Assembly (NCBI GenBank): GCA_023957215.1 | Contig: JAMLHH010000021.1 | Coordinates: forward strand, 1-54,032 | Source of the DNA: Chitinophagales bacterium | GTDB lineage: Bacteria > Bacteroidota > Bacteroidia > Chitinophagales > JADIYW01 | DNA: 54,032 nucleotides | Reading direction: 5' to 3' | Shown here: positions 35,679 through 44,098 of the stretch, piece after piece | Position numbering within the stretch: the stretch's first letter is position 1 | How the letters are laid out: each line of letters opens with the position of its first letter | Notes under the pieces: model-generated | The model's database searches: none | What the model was told of the DNA's origin: nothing | Seen by the model: only the letters and a program-made list of their open reading frames with translations | Translations under genes and position numbers: made by a program

Positions 35679-35779
35679 GTTAGAGTTCCGCACATGCGGA
35701 ATTAATCAGAGTTCCGAATTCTCGGAATGCAGGTCACTGGTTCGAGCCCAGTCTGAGGAGCTGAAAATCAAACGCTTAC
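35679..35779 (+). pseudogene. Damaged second copy of tRNA-Asn with two palindromic insertions
   Basis: 48 bp at 35732-35779 repeat 35571-35618 exactly, covering the variable loop, T arm, acceptor 3' strand and terminator left arm of tRNA-Asn. Upstream, GTTAGAG (35679-35685) and TTAATCAGAG (35702-35711) match the D-arm end and anticodon-arm 3' half in order. Between these, TTCCGCACATGCGGAA (35686-35701) replaces the ten bases of the anticodon-arm 5' half. A 20-nt insert (35712-35731), with palindrome TTCCGA/TCGGAA, interrupts the variable region. The acceptor 5' strand and most of the D arm are absent, so no tRNA can form. The terminator copy is degenerate. Confidence 0.75.
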
Positions 35780-36136
35780 AGAGTAAATTTGTAGGTGCTT
35801 TTTTTATTTGCACTATATATTTTGCACTGTCTTCATCAATCATAGGTTATATAAAACTAATATCTGCTAAGTTCTTTTGAATACAGTCTGTGTAAAGATA
35901 CTTAAATGTCCAAAATGGAAAACCAAAAGATACTCATCAATTTAATAAATGGCAATCATAGAACACCCCTCAGCACTATCCAATGCAAAATTTATACCTT
36001 ATATACCGATATCTACCATTGAGTCATATACGCTTAGTAACATTTATTCATAATAAACATTTGGATATTTCATTTTTATTCAAAATAAAATAACAATTAT
36101 GAAATAGACGTAAGACTCAAAAAAAGGACATAACAT
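35780..36136. other. Intergenic stretch before the ammonium transporter gene
   Basis: 357 bp of AT-rich DNA with no credible gene or RNA. Apart from the decayed terminator copy at its left end, no distinct element is recognised. Confidence 0.6.
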
Positions 36137-36144
36137 TAAATTTG
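36137..36144 (+). promoter_or_regulatory. Candidate -7 promoter box for the ammonium transporter gene
   Basis: TAAATTTG matches TAnnTTTG and lies 19 bp upstream of the ATG at 36164. No clear -33 TTG is seen at the usual distance. Confidence 0.4.
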
Positions 36145-36163
36145 TAACATAAATCAAATTTTT

Positions 36164-37564
36164 ATGAAAAATACCATCAGTCTCTATCTGAAAAAAAAAG
36201 AAGATTGGATTCCATTGCTATTATTAGGCCTTTTCGCCATAATAGGAATTTTCATTAATCCTGAAGCCTTAGTAGAGTCTAAGAATATCAACGCTGCAGA
36301 TTTAGCTTGGCTGATTGTTGCCAGTTGTTTAGTATTCTTAATGACACCGGGACTCTCTTTTTTTTACGGTGGTATGGTCAACAGAAAAAACGTCATTTCT
36401 ACAATATTGCAAAGTTTCATAGCCACGGGACTGATAAGTATCGTATGGATTATCGTGGGCTTTAGTTTGGCATTTGGACCTTCATTTCATGGTTTGATTG
36501 GAGATCCAACAAAATATTTCTTTTTCAAAAATGTAACAGAAAATCAGCCGTGGGATTTAGCGCCCGGTATCCCGCTCCTATTATTTGCCCTTTTTCAGTT
36601 AAAGTTTGCCATGATAGCTCCGGCACTTGTCGTGGGTGCAGTAGCAGAAAGAATCAATTTTAAAGCTTATCTATTGTTCATGTTACTTTTCACACTTTTT
36701 ATATATGCACCAATAGCGCATTGGACTTGGAATCCAGAAGGTATTCTTTATAAACTCGGAGTATTAGACTTTGCCGGCGGTATGGTTGTACATATTCCGG
36801 CCGGCTGTGCGGCATTAGTCGGAGCCTTATTTCTGAAACAAAGAAAATCTCGTTTATATAAAAAAATGACACATCCTGCCAATATACCTTTTGTCCTTTT
36901 AGGCACCAGCTTATTATGGTTCGGATGGTTTGGCTTTAATGCAGGTTCCTCTTTCGGTGCAAATAAATTGGCCGTTTATGCATTTGCCACAACCAATACT
37001 GCAATAGCTGTAGCGGGATTAACTTGGATTTTTTTCGACAGTATTTGTGGTCGCAAGCCATCGGCTGTTGGTTTCTGTGTCGGGGCAGTTGTGGGAATGG
37101 TCGCCATCACACCGGCAGCAGGCTATGTAGGGATACCTCAAAGTTTTTTCATAGGATTTATTAGTGCTATCATTTCTAATTTGGCTGTTTATTGGAAAAA
37201 TAAATCATCAGTTGATGATACGCTAGATGTATTTCCATGTCACGGCATTGGCGCAATCACAGGAATGCTATTGACAGGTGTATTTGCATCTACCAATATC
37301 AATGCCGCAGGTGAAAATGGGCTGGCGTATGGAAGTTACTTTCTATTTATACACCAAATATTGGGATTGTTCCTAGTATTAATTTATAGTATAGTTATGA
37401 GTTTAATTATTTTCAAAGTCGTCAATTGGGCGTATCCGATGAGAGTCAGTGAAAAAGATGAAGAGATTGGTTTAGATATCAGTCAGCACAACGAAATATA
37501 TCAACCGCTTGACATCCCTCACCATATAAATATGTTTAAAACAGAATCTTTGAAAGAATCTTAA
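36164..37564 (+). CDS. amtB: Ammonium transporter (Amt family)
   Basis: 466 residues with about eleven membrane helices. Family landmarks are FLMTPGLSFFYGGMVNRKN (about residues 64-82), the GGMVVHIPAGCAALVGA region with the first pore His (about residue 205), LWFGWFGFNAGSSFGA (about residues 250-265) and the second pore His in VFPCHGIGAITGML (about residue 360). It conducts ammonium across the inner membrane. The C-terminal tail is normal in length for PII control, but no glnK/glnB gene is adjacent. A 50-residue N-terminal extension with a hydrophobic stretch precedes the core. Confidence 0.95.
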   Translation: MKNTISLYLKKKEDWIPLLLLGLFAIIGIFINPEALVESKNINAADLAWLIVASCLVFLMTPGLSFFYGGMVNRKNVISTILQSFIATGLISIVWIIVGFSLAFGPSFHGLIGDPTKYFFFKNVTENQPWDLAPGIPLLLFALFQLKFAMIAPALVVGAVAERINFKAYLLFMLLFTLFIYAPIAHWTWNPEGILYKLGVLDFAGGMVVHIPAGCAALVGALFLKQRKSRLYKKMTHPANIPFVLLGTSLLWFGWFGFNAGSSFGANKLAVYAFATTNTAIAVAGLTWIFFDSICGRKPSAVGFCVGAVVGMVAITPAAGYVGIPQSFFIGFISAIISNLAVYWKNKSSVDDTLDVFPCHGIGAITGMLLTGVFASTNINAAGENGLAYGSYFLFIHQILGLFLVLIYSIVMSLIIFKVVNWAYPMRVSEKDEEIGLDISQHNEIYQPLDIPHHINMFKTESLKES

Positions 37565-38006
37565 AAGATTACGAATCTCTATCCTAATTCTATGCATGAG
37601 TACATTCATCATTATGAAAGTTTAAGAAATATATAGCTTATGCATTGACGATCTATCAGACAATTCAATATTGTTGTGTTTTGGGTTTTTTCCCACTATC
37701 TATATGAAAGGTATAATATCTGATTACATCAAACAATTGGAAATAATAGAATAAATTGAATTGTTTTATCTTAAATCCAAATGAAGTATTAGCTCATTTT
37801 TTGTATCATTTCGTTTCGCTTAAATTCCTAATACTGAATCTGGACTAGCACCGAAATACGGGTCTCTATATAGTGGGATTGACAGATATTTGTTTACACA
37901 GTAACTATTCCTACAAACAAATTGCTTCTCGGTTTATCCGAAAGTAAAACCCGAAAAAATCTCACCTTTAAATCTTTAATTTTTAAAAACATCTGCACAA
38001 AATACT
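37565..38006. other. Intergenic stretch between the ammonium transporter and tRNA-Arg
   Basis: About 440 bp with no credible gene. It contains the second copy of a 22-bp dispersed repeat (37822-37843). The piece after it (GGACTAGCACC...CTATATAGTGGG) may be part of a larger decayed repeat, but no insertion-sequence end or protein remnant could be named. Confidence 0.55.
37822..37843 (+). repeat. 22-bp dispersed repeat, copy 2
   Basis: Inverted relative to 28026-28047, with 20 of 22 positions matching (AAATTCCTA, a variable centre, then CTGAATCTGG). Confidence 0.5.
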
Positions 38007-38035
38007 TTTGGAAAGAAAAAAACTTATTACCTTTG
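38007..38035 (+). promoter_or_regulatory. Promoter of tRNA-Arg
   Basis: TTTG at 38007-38010, then TACCTTTG at 38028-38035 after 17 bp. The tRNA begins 21 bp downstream, close to the arrangement at tRNA-Asn. Confidence 0.65.
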
Positions 38036-38056
38036 CACACACTTATCAAAAAGCAA

Positions 38057-38129
38057 GGCCGCGTAGCTCAGGGGATAGAGCAACTGCCTTCTAAGCAGTC
38101 GGTCGTACGTTCGATTCGTACCGCGGTCA
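38057..38129 (+). tRNA. tRNA-Arg(TCT)
   Basis: 73 nt with a full cloverleaf: acceptor GGCCGCG/CGCGGTC (one G-T pair), discriminator A, D arm GCTC/GAGC, anticodon stem ACTGC/GCAGT with loop CTTCTAA (anticodon TCT), and T arm GTACG/CGTAC with TTCGATT loop. CCA is not encoded. It reads AGA, a frequent arginine codon in this AT-rich genome. Confidence 0.97.
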
Positions 38130-38140
38130 CTACAAAGAAA

Positions 38141-38177
38141 AGAGGCTGTCTAAAACTTTTTGGACAGCCTCTTTTTT
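38141..38177 (+). terminator. Terminator of tRNA-Arg
   Basis: A 10-bp perfect stem AGAGGCTGTC/GACAGCCTCT (38141-38150 and 38163-38172) followed by T6. Confidence 0.92.
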
Positions 38178-38263
38178 ATTGACCTTGTCCTCTAAAACTT
38201 GGGGTTCATTTAAATTTTAACTTCTCATTAAAAGATATGCTTACATAGGATTATATTTGCCGT

Positions 38264-40174
38264 GTGTCTTTAGAATACATATATAGATTAAAATCACTCT
38301 ATAAGCTTCTGCTTATATATATTTTGCTACTAAAAGGCAGTGTATTATATGCAACAAGTGAAAATAAGATTCCCGATAAAATCTTGTTTGTCAATGCCCA
38401 AATAAATGAGCAGGCAGATGATATTTACCAGAAAATCCTTCAAGGAGCATACAGAGATACTGTCCGGCCCATACCTATTCCGGTGGGAACAGCGATATGG
38501 TATTATATTCCTCAAAAGTTCATGGAAAAAAATCTGCCAAAAAACTACATTCTGACCGGATTTTTCAATAATAGTTATCTATTTCAGTTGAAAGGTAAAC
38601 GATGGGGGAAAATTTCTGAAAACAGCGTGTATTTAGCAAAAAGCAAACAAGATGAGACTGTTGACAGATATTCTATACGGCTATATTCCGATAGCTCTTT
38701 TCCCACAACTGCCTATTTGATACAAAGTATCAGAAACAATGATTACGTGATAGGCATACCGGAAGCAAAACTGATGACACAAGTCGAAAAAATAGCGTGG
38801 TTTAATAAGTATAAGAAGTCAAAGGAGTTTTTAGACAGATTATATATAGTGTTATGGGGCATCTTGATTGTTTGTATCGTCGTTTTCGTGACGAAGTTTA
38901 TTTTGTCCAAAGATAAGACCAATCTATTTTTTGCCATCAGCAATCTTTTCTTTCTACTTCATTTTGTCAGTCAATATTATCTATCAAGATCCAATATGGA
39001 TAAATATCCATTTGACTCTTTTGATTTTATCCTATCTGTTAATCTGCCCATTGCAATAATAGGTATCGCTTTTTTCTTTTTATCATACCGCTTTTTCTAT
39101 ATAAAAAAATACCGGAAATCTTTTGTTTTAGCCAAAACAAACAAATATCTGACCGGATTTATTATAATCGTTTCCATCATCATCTTTTTGTCTAATATCA
39201 AATTTCCCTCCTATAAATATATTGCCAATCGCTTATTTTATGTTTCACTCGTCATTTTGCTGGTTCTCACAATTTGGATTATAGAAAAAAACAATAAAAA
39301 GGTCCATCATACAGAAGCCGATGTACCTTTTTTAATCTTTAGAAAAGGAATCATTTTTCTATGTGCTTTTGTCATTTTTGCTTTTGTTTTAGCCTTTGCT
39401 TTTCAAAACAATCCCTTTTACTTGGATAAATTTTATTTACTGACATTCCCTATTCTCTTAGGCGTCTGCTCCTATAATATTTTTGCCATCACTGCTTCAA
39501 CTGAAAGAGATTATATGACGACATTAACTGTCAATCAATTACAACTTGAAGTCATCGAAAAAGAAAGTCAAGTATTACAGAGTGCACTGAGTCCTGATTT
39601 CATTTTACACAGCTTAAAAAATATAGATAACGCTATCCGTAGTCTCAATTATGATTTAGCTCAAAACAGGTTGTACAAATTCAGTGATTTATTGCGTTCA
39701 ATTTTAAATCAAAGTTCAAAAAGATATGTTACTTGGTCTGCCGAAATAAACATCTTAAAGCTCTATTTGGAAATTGAAAACCAAAGATCTGAGAATTTTG
39801 AAAGTTTTATTTTTGTTGATGAAGATTTAGATTTAGAAAAGACAAAAGTCATTCCGTTTCTCATTCAATCCAATATCGAAAATCTATTACAACTGTATAA
39901 ATTAGATGAACAAGACAGTGAAAATATTACCGTTCAAATAGTGAAATCTGAGGAGCAAGTGATTACAACCATCACACATACCGTCAAATTATATAGCAAA
40001 AGAAGTTTTCATGAAAATAAAAAGTTCCTCGTCCGTAAAAACAAAATCTATCAAGACATAGAGATTAATCAAAGGAGATTATCCTATTTAAGTGAAAATT
40101 GTACAATCGAAGTAGAAAAGGACAGCAATTTTGAAATAAAAATAGTTTTAAAGACATTTATAAACTATTCGTAA
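38264..40174 (+). CDS. 7TM sensor pseudokinase (LytS-like, catalytic residues lost)
   Basis: 636 residues, paralogous to the next two genes. It has a signal-anchor (about 10-30), an extracytoplasmic domain of about 150 residues (GTAIWYYIPQKF, NYILTGFFNNSYLFQLKGKR), then about seven helices (190-420) resembling 7TMR-DISM receptors, then a His_kinase/LytS-type core. The phosphoacceptor motif NPHFIFNSL of its paralogues is SPDFILHSL here, with Asp445 in place of His. The N box keeps only IENLLQ and lacks the KHG part; no DNGxG box is found. It is thus probably inactive as a kinase and may modulate its paralogues. The start is uncertain: GTG 38264 lies only 5 bp after a TATATTTG box (38252-38259), suggesting a leaderless or later start. 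Confidence 0.85.
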   Translation: MSLEYIYRLKSLYKLLLIYILLLKGSVLYATSENKIPDKILFVNAQINEQADDIYQKILQGAYRDTVRPIPIPVGTAIWYYIPQKFMEKNLPKNYILTGFFNNSYLFQLKGKRWGKISENSVYLAKSKQDETVDRYSIRLYSDSSFPTTAYLIQSIRNNDYVIGIPEAKLMTQVEKIAWFNKYKKSKEFLDRLYIVLWGILIVCIVVFVTKFILSKDKTNLFFAISNLFFLLHFVSQYYLSRSNMDKYPFDSFDFILSVNLPIAIIGIAFFFLSYRFFYIKKYRKSFVLAKTNKYLTGFIIIVSIIIFLSNIKFPSYKYIANRLFYVSLVILLVLTIWIIEKNNKKVHHTEADVPFLIFRKGIIFLCAFVIFAFVLAFAFQNNPFYLDKFYLLTFPILLGVCSYNIFAITASTERDYMTTLTVNQLQLEVIEKESQVLQSALSPDFILHSLKNIDNAIRSLNYDLAQNRLYKFSDLLRSILNQSSKRYVTWSAEINILKLYLEIENQRSENFESFIFVDEDLDLEKTKVIPFLIQSNIENLLQLYKLDEQDSENITVQIVKSEEQVITTITHTVKLYSKRSFHENKKFLVRKNKIYQDIEINQRRLSYLSENCTIEVEKDSNFEIKIVLKTFINYS

Positions 40175-40188
40175 ATAGAAATAGAACA

Positions 40189-42186
40189 ATGGATAAATCG
40201 ACAAGCATTAGATATCATTGCCTTCACATTCTTCGAGATAAGAAGAATGTGAAGGCATTCCAACTTGTGTTTGTCTTTTTCGTTTTTTGTTTATGGCAAG
40301 CAAAAACAAGTTGTGTACTTTCCAAAGCAACTTCTCTACCTGATCAGATGATTTTTCTCTATCAGCAAGCATTGAATGAAGATCAGCCCGAAAAAATAAT
40401 CCAAAAAATGAAAGACGGATTGGCTGTCGATACAATTTATAAAGGTCAAACGACTTACGGTAAATCAGCATGGATATACATACCTAAACGCCTCTTACTT
40501 GAAGATATTTCTAAAAACTACATTCTGACCGGATTTTATGATTATACTCATCTGTATCAGCTTAAAAACAATCAATGGGAAGATGTGGCAGCCGGTGGTT
40601 ATTATATGAAGTATAGCGATGAATCCAAAATTGCCGATCGTACATCTTTCAGGCTTTTTACGGATAAAAATGATATCGCAGATGCTTATTTGGTGGCATG
40701 TCGAAGATTTAATAACTACTCTCCAAGTATCATGGAAGGGAAGTTGATGACTGCACATCAGATCCACGAATGGGAATATAATATCAATGCAAGTAAACAC
40801 TGGCTCAATACCATACTCACTCTCCTAATGGGTATGATGGTTTTGTCGATTATCATCTTCGGGGTACGATTTCTCCTTACAAAAGAAATAGCTTATCTCA
40901 GTTTTATGATTGGAAGTGTATTGATTACGCTCAACTTTTTTATAGTATATATAGTAGAACCTTCCATCATTCGGTTTTATATAGGAAACGACCCTTTGCT
41001 TGCCGTTGCATTTTCAGATGCAACCATCATATCGGGGATGGGTTTTTACATACTCTCATTCAAACATTTTTATAAAAAAGGAGATTTCATCAGAGTTTCT
41101 AACCAAATTACCAATATCGCATTTTTCTTATGCATTCTCGTATCCGTCTTTCTAATTGGATTTGAATATTTTTTCAAGCTCTTTTATTTAGCCAATATCA
41201 TCACAGGGGCTTTTTTATTTATTTTAATCCTTTCGATATACGGATATCTCATTTATTACAAAGATGTTTTTAAAGGGAAAACGATTAAAGATTCTTTCTT
41301 CATCATTGCTTTCGGTAGTATTTTTATAGTGTTAGCTTCAATTGTTGGTTTCACACTCAGTATTTTATTTCAAAACAATACAAATTATATAGGCGGAGCT
41401 TACTTATTGACGATTCCAATGGCTGTGGGAGTCACTATTTACAACATTATTACCCTGACGGCTTTTACCACAAGAGATTTAGAGGTCGCCACTGAAAGAG
41501 ACTTCATAAAAAGACAACTTTCAGAATTGGAAACGCAGGTATTACAAAACAGCTTAAATCCGCACTTTATTTTTAACAGTCTCAATCTGATTGATTATTT
41601 CCTCTATAAAAAAGATTTTGCAAAAGCTCGAGATACGCTCTTCAAATTTGGAGATCTTTTGAGAAATGTGATTGATAGAAGTCAGGACAAACTCATTTCT
41701 ATTCAAGATGAAGTGACGTTATTGAATTTGTATTTAAGCCTTCAAAAGACCAGAAAAGAGGATCTTTTCACTTACCACATCCAAATCAGTGAAAAAGTCA
41801 ATAAAGAATATATGCATATTCCTGTTTTAATCACCCAACCTATCGTAGAAAATGCTTTGAAACATGGAATCATGAATCTGGAAAATGAAAAAGACGGGCA
41901 GATAGATATTGACTTCTTCATCCACAACAACTCGTTGTTTATCACCATTCGTGACAATGGAATCGGATTGCAAAAATCAAAAGAATTAAAAAAGCTAAAC
42001 ATCGACAATGATGATAGAAAACATATCGGTATAGATTTGACAAAAAGGCGGCTGGCCCTTCTTTCAGAAGACAGTCAGATAACGATGGAAAGTCCGCCGG
42101 GAGGAGGCACTTTAGTAACTATTAAGATTCCAATCATTTATAAAAGTCTTATTGAGAAAAGAAACAATGAAAGCCTCAACCAATAA
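40189..42186 (+). CDS. 7TM sensor histidine kinase (LytS-like), active type
   Basis: 665 residues, same plan as its neighbours: signal-anchor (about 24-40), extracytoplasmic domain with SAWIYIPKRLL and NYILTGFYDYTHLYQLKNN, about seven helices (210-430) and a LytS-type kinase. The phosphoacceptor is His459 in LNPHFIFNSLNLIDY. ATP-binding boxes are intact: ENALKHGI, DNGIGLQ and PPGGGTLV. It presumably autophosphorylates and passes phosphate to the LytTR regulator at 44095. It follows the pseudokinase by 14 bp and overlaps the third kinase by 20 bp. A perfect 16-bp hairpin lies at codons 11-23; GTG 40249, just inside its right arm, is an alternative start giving a more typical signal peptide (MKAFQLVFVFFVFCLW). 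Confidence 0.92.
   Translation: MDKSTSIRYHCLHILRDKKNVKAFQLVFVFFVFCLWQAKTSCVLSKATSLPDQMIFLYQQALNEDQPEKIIQKMKDGLAVDTIYKGQTTYGKSAWIYIPKRLLLEDISKNYILTGFYDYTHLYQLKNNQWEDVAAGGYYMKYSDESKIADRTSFRLFTDKNDIADAYLVACRRFNNYSPSIMEGKLMTAHQIHEWEYNINASKHWLNTILTLLMGMMVLSIIIFGVRFLLTKEIAYLSFMIGSVLITLNFFIVYIVEPSIIRFYIGNDPLLAVAFSDATIISGMGFYILSFKHFYKKGDFIRVSNQITNIAFFLCILVSVFLIGFEYFFKLFYLANIITGAFLFILILSIYGYLIYYKDVFKGKTIKDSFFIIAFGSIFIVLASIVGFTLSILFQNNTNYIGGAYLLTIPMAVGVTIYNIITLTAFTTRDLEVATERDFIKRQLSELETQVLQNSLNPHFIFNSLNLIDYFLYKKDFAKARDTLFKFGDLLRNVIDRSQDKLISIQDEVTLLNLYLSLQKTRKEDLFTYHIQISEKVNKEYMHIPVLITQPIVENALKHGIMNLENEKDGQIDIDFFIHNNSLFITIRDNGIGLQKSKELKKLNIDNDDRKHIGIDLTKRRLALLSEDSQITMESPPGGGTLVTIKIPIIYKSLIEKRNNESLNQ
40219..40257 (+). 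other. Perfect 16-bp inverted repeat at the start of kinase 2
   Basis: TGCCTTCACATTCTTC (40219-40234), a 7-nt loop, then GAAGAATGTGAAGGCA (40242-40257). It lies in the first coding part of kinase 2 and would form a very stable RNA hairpin covering the purine-rich AAGAAGAA and the alternative GTG start at 40249. No T run follows directly, so it is not a classic terminator. Confidence 0.8.
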
Positions 42187-44098
42187 TATCATGTCCCGAA
42201 AAAGCTTTTCATTGGGAAAATATCTCTCACGCAGGTTATTATTGGGATGGGTGATTATAGTATTACCTTTGATAAATGCTTTCTCGTCCACTCTCCCCAA
42301 TGAGATTGTGTATCTAAATGGTCTTCCCTCATCCAATAATGACCCTAACACGATAGAACAAGCTATCAGCCAAGGTAATTTTGAACATGAACGCAATCCT
42401 CACCCGATTAAAGAGGGGACATCCTCATGGTTTTATATCCCCGGTAGTTTATTAAAAGAACACATAGACAAAAACTATCTACATATTGGATTTTTTGACA
42501 GATACACAGTCTATTGTAAGATTCTAAATAAATGGGAAAAGAAAAGTACCGGCGGACTACATGCCAACAAAAATAATATAGTTCATGTCATAGATTTCAG
42601 TTCTTGCCGGCTATTTTCCGATTCTACCGATATCGCCGAAGCCTATTTGGTCAAATGTGACAGATATGATGATTATACAATAGGTGTAGTAGAGGCTAAA
42701 ATGATGTCAGTCCAGGATAAATTTAAATGGGAAAATCATTTCTTGGCAAGTCGGAAAACTTCTAATAGGTTTCCACTTCCTTTTTGGGGAATGTTGATTT
42801 TTACCATTATTATATTGGGTATCAGATTTTTTCTGACTAAAGACATCGCTTATTTGGTTTTTTCAATAGGTGATTTGTTTTTGCTGTTATGTTTCGTCTT
42901 TCTTTATTATTCCCTCCCCTCCAATTTAATCAGATATCCTTTTGACAATACGGCTCTTACTTTCATTCTTCCCGGACCTTTCCTAATAATGAGTATTTCA
43001 TTATTCATTTTATCTTTTATTTATTTCTTTGTAGAAAACACCGTAGCTATTAGATTTTCAAGGAAAGCCGCAATAGGGATTAGCATCTTTTTGGTATTTT
43101 TTGCTTTTCTCGTCTTGTTAAGTTTGATTTTTATGCCGACTAAGATCGGCCTGATTAACAGAGTACTTTTCTATGTGATTTTCGGCATCATCAGTTTAAT
43201 CTATTTATATTTTAACCGGCAAAATGAAATACTTAGAAAGGCAAAAAAGGGTGTTCCTTATCTTATCATCGTCAACGGTGGATTGTTTATCTATGTAGGG
43301 GTCATTTTAGGAGCCTTTTTATCAAGATTTTATGAACCTGCCGGTGCAAACTACATCGGTAATTATCATTTTGTGTATTATCCTCTTTTGATCGGAGCAG
43401 CTATTTTCAACATTTTTGTCATCCTTGCTTTTCTCAGAAGAGACTATCTCATTAAAGAGGAAGCATTGGAATTAAAAATGATATCTGCCAAATACGATGG
43501 ATTGATTATTCAAAATATGCTCAATCCGCATTTTATCTTTAATAGTTTGAATCTGATTAGTTTTCATATTTATAAAAAAAATTATCAGCAAGCCAGAAAT
43601 TCATTACAAGAATTTAGCGATTTGATTAGATTGGTCATAGATAAAAGTACAACGAGATTGATTTCTTTAAGGGACGAGTTAAAGATTTTGGGCTTATACT
43701 TTTCACTTATTATCTCCAGAAAGAAAGATTTTTTTACCTACCAATTTATTGTAGATGAGGACTTGAATATAGATACGATACAAATACCAATTTTATTATT
43801 ACAACCTATTGCCGAAAATGCCATCAAGCATGGAATTTTCAATCTGAATGACCGGATAGGAAAAATCATAGTATCCTGTAAAAAAGAAAATAATTTGTTA
43901 GTCATAAAGATTAGCGACAATGGAGTGGGAATAAATCATACCATCAGTGACAACGGCCACAAAGAAGTTGAAGAAAAGCACTTTGGTTTAGAATTAACGA
44001 GAAAACGTTTACTTTTAATTTCAAAAAAGGCTAACTTGGAGATAAAAAGTGGAGCTGTCAATGGTACAGATATTGTAATGAAGATACCGATTTTATGA
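42167..44098 (+). CDS. 7TM sensor histidine kinase (LytS-like), active type
   Basis: 643 residues from the ATG at 42167, which overlaps the previous gene by 20 bp; an in-frame TTG at 42152 is less likely. Same plan as the two genes before: signal-anchor (about 20-38), extracytoplasmic domain (TSSWFYIPGSLL, NYLHIGFFDRYTVYCKI), about seven helices (205-425), and a LytS-type kinase. The phosphoacceptor is His455 in LNPHFIFNSLNLISF. ATP boxes ENAIKHGIF, DNGVGI and NGTDIV are present. The stop overlaps the start of the response regulator gene as ATGA, so the two are translationally coupled and are likely cognate. Confidence 0.92.
   Translation: MKASTNNIMSRKSFSLGKYLSRRLLLGWVIIVLPLINAFSSTLPNEIVYLNGLPSSNNDPNTIEQAISQGNFEHERNPHPIKEGTSSWFYIPGSLLKEHIDKNYLHIGFFDRYTVYCKILNKWEKKSTGGLHANKNNIVHVIDFSSCRLFSDSTDIAEAYLVKCDRYDDYTIGVVEAKMMSVQDKFKWENHFLASRKTSNRFPLPFWGMLIFTIIILGIRFFLTKDIAYLVFSIGDLFLLLCFVFLYYSLPSNLIRYPFDNTALTFILPGPFLIMSISLFILSFIYFFVENTVAIRFSRKAAIGISIFLVFFAFLVLLSLIFMPTKIGLINRVLFYVIFGIISLIYLYFNRQNEILRKAKKGVPYLIIVNGGLFIYVGVILGAFLSRFYEPAGANYIGNYHFVYYPLLIGAAIFNIFVILAFLRRDYLIKEEALELKMISAKYDGLIIQNMLNPHFIFNSLNLISFHIYKKNYQQARNSLQEFSDLIRLVIDKSTTRLISLRDELKILGLYFSLIISRKKDFFTYQFIVDEDLNIDTIQIPILLLQPIAENAIKHGIFNLNDRIGKIIVSCKKENNLLVIKISDNGVGINHTISDNGHKEVEEKHFGLELTRKRLLLISKKANLEIKSGAVNGTDIVMKIPIL

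Noticed and set aside
35571..35779. Attachment sites of an integrated element at tRNA-Asn
   Set aside because: The two copies are only 113 bp apart with no integrase or cargo between them; tandem duplication with decay is simpler, though an excised element cannot be fully excluded.
35677..35880. A 67-residue plus-strand open frame
   Set aside because: It runs through the tRNA-Asn pseudogene and its palindromes; the apparent protein is a translation of repeat and tRNA sequence.
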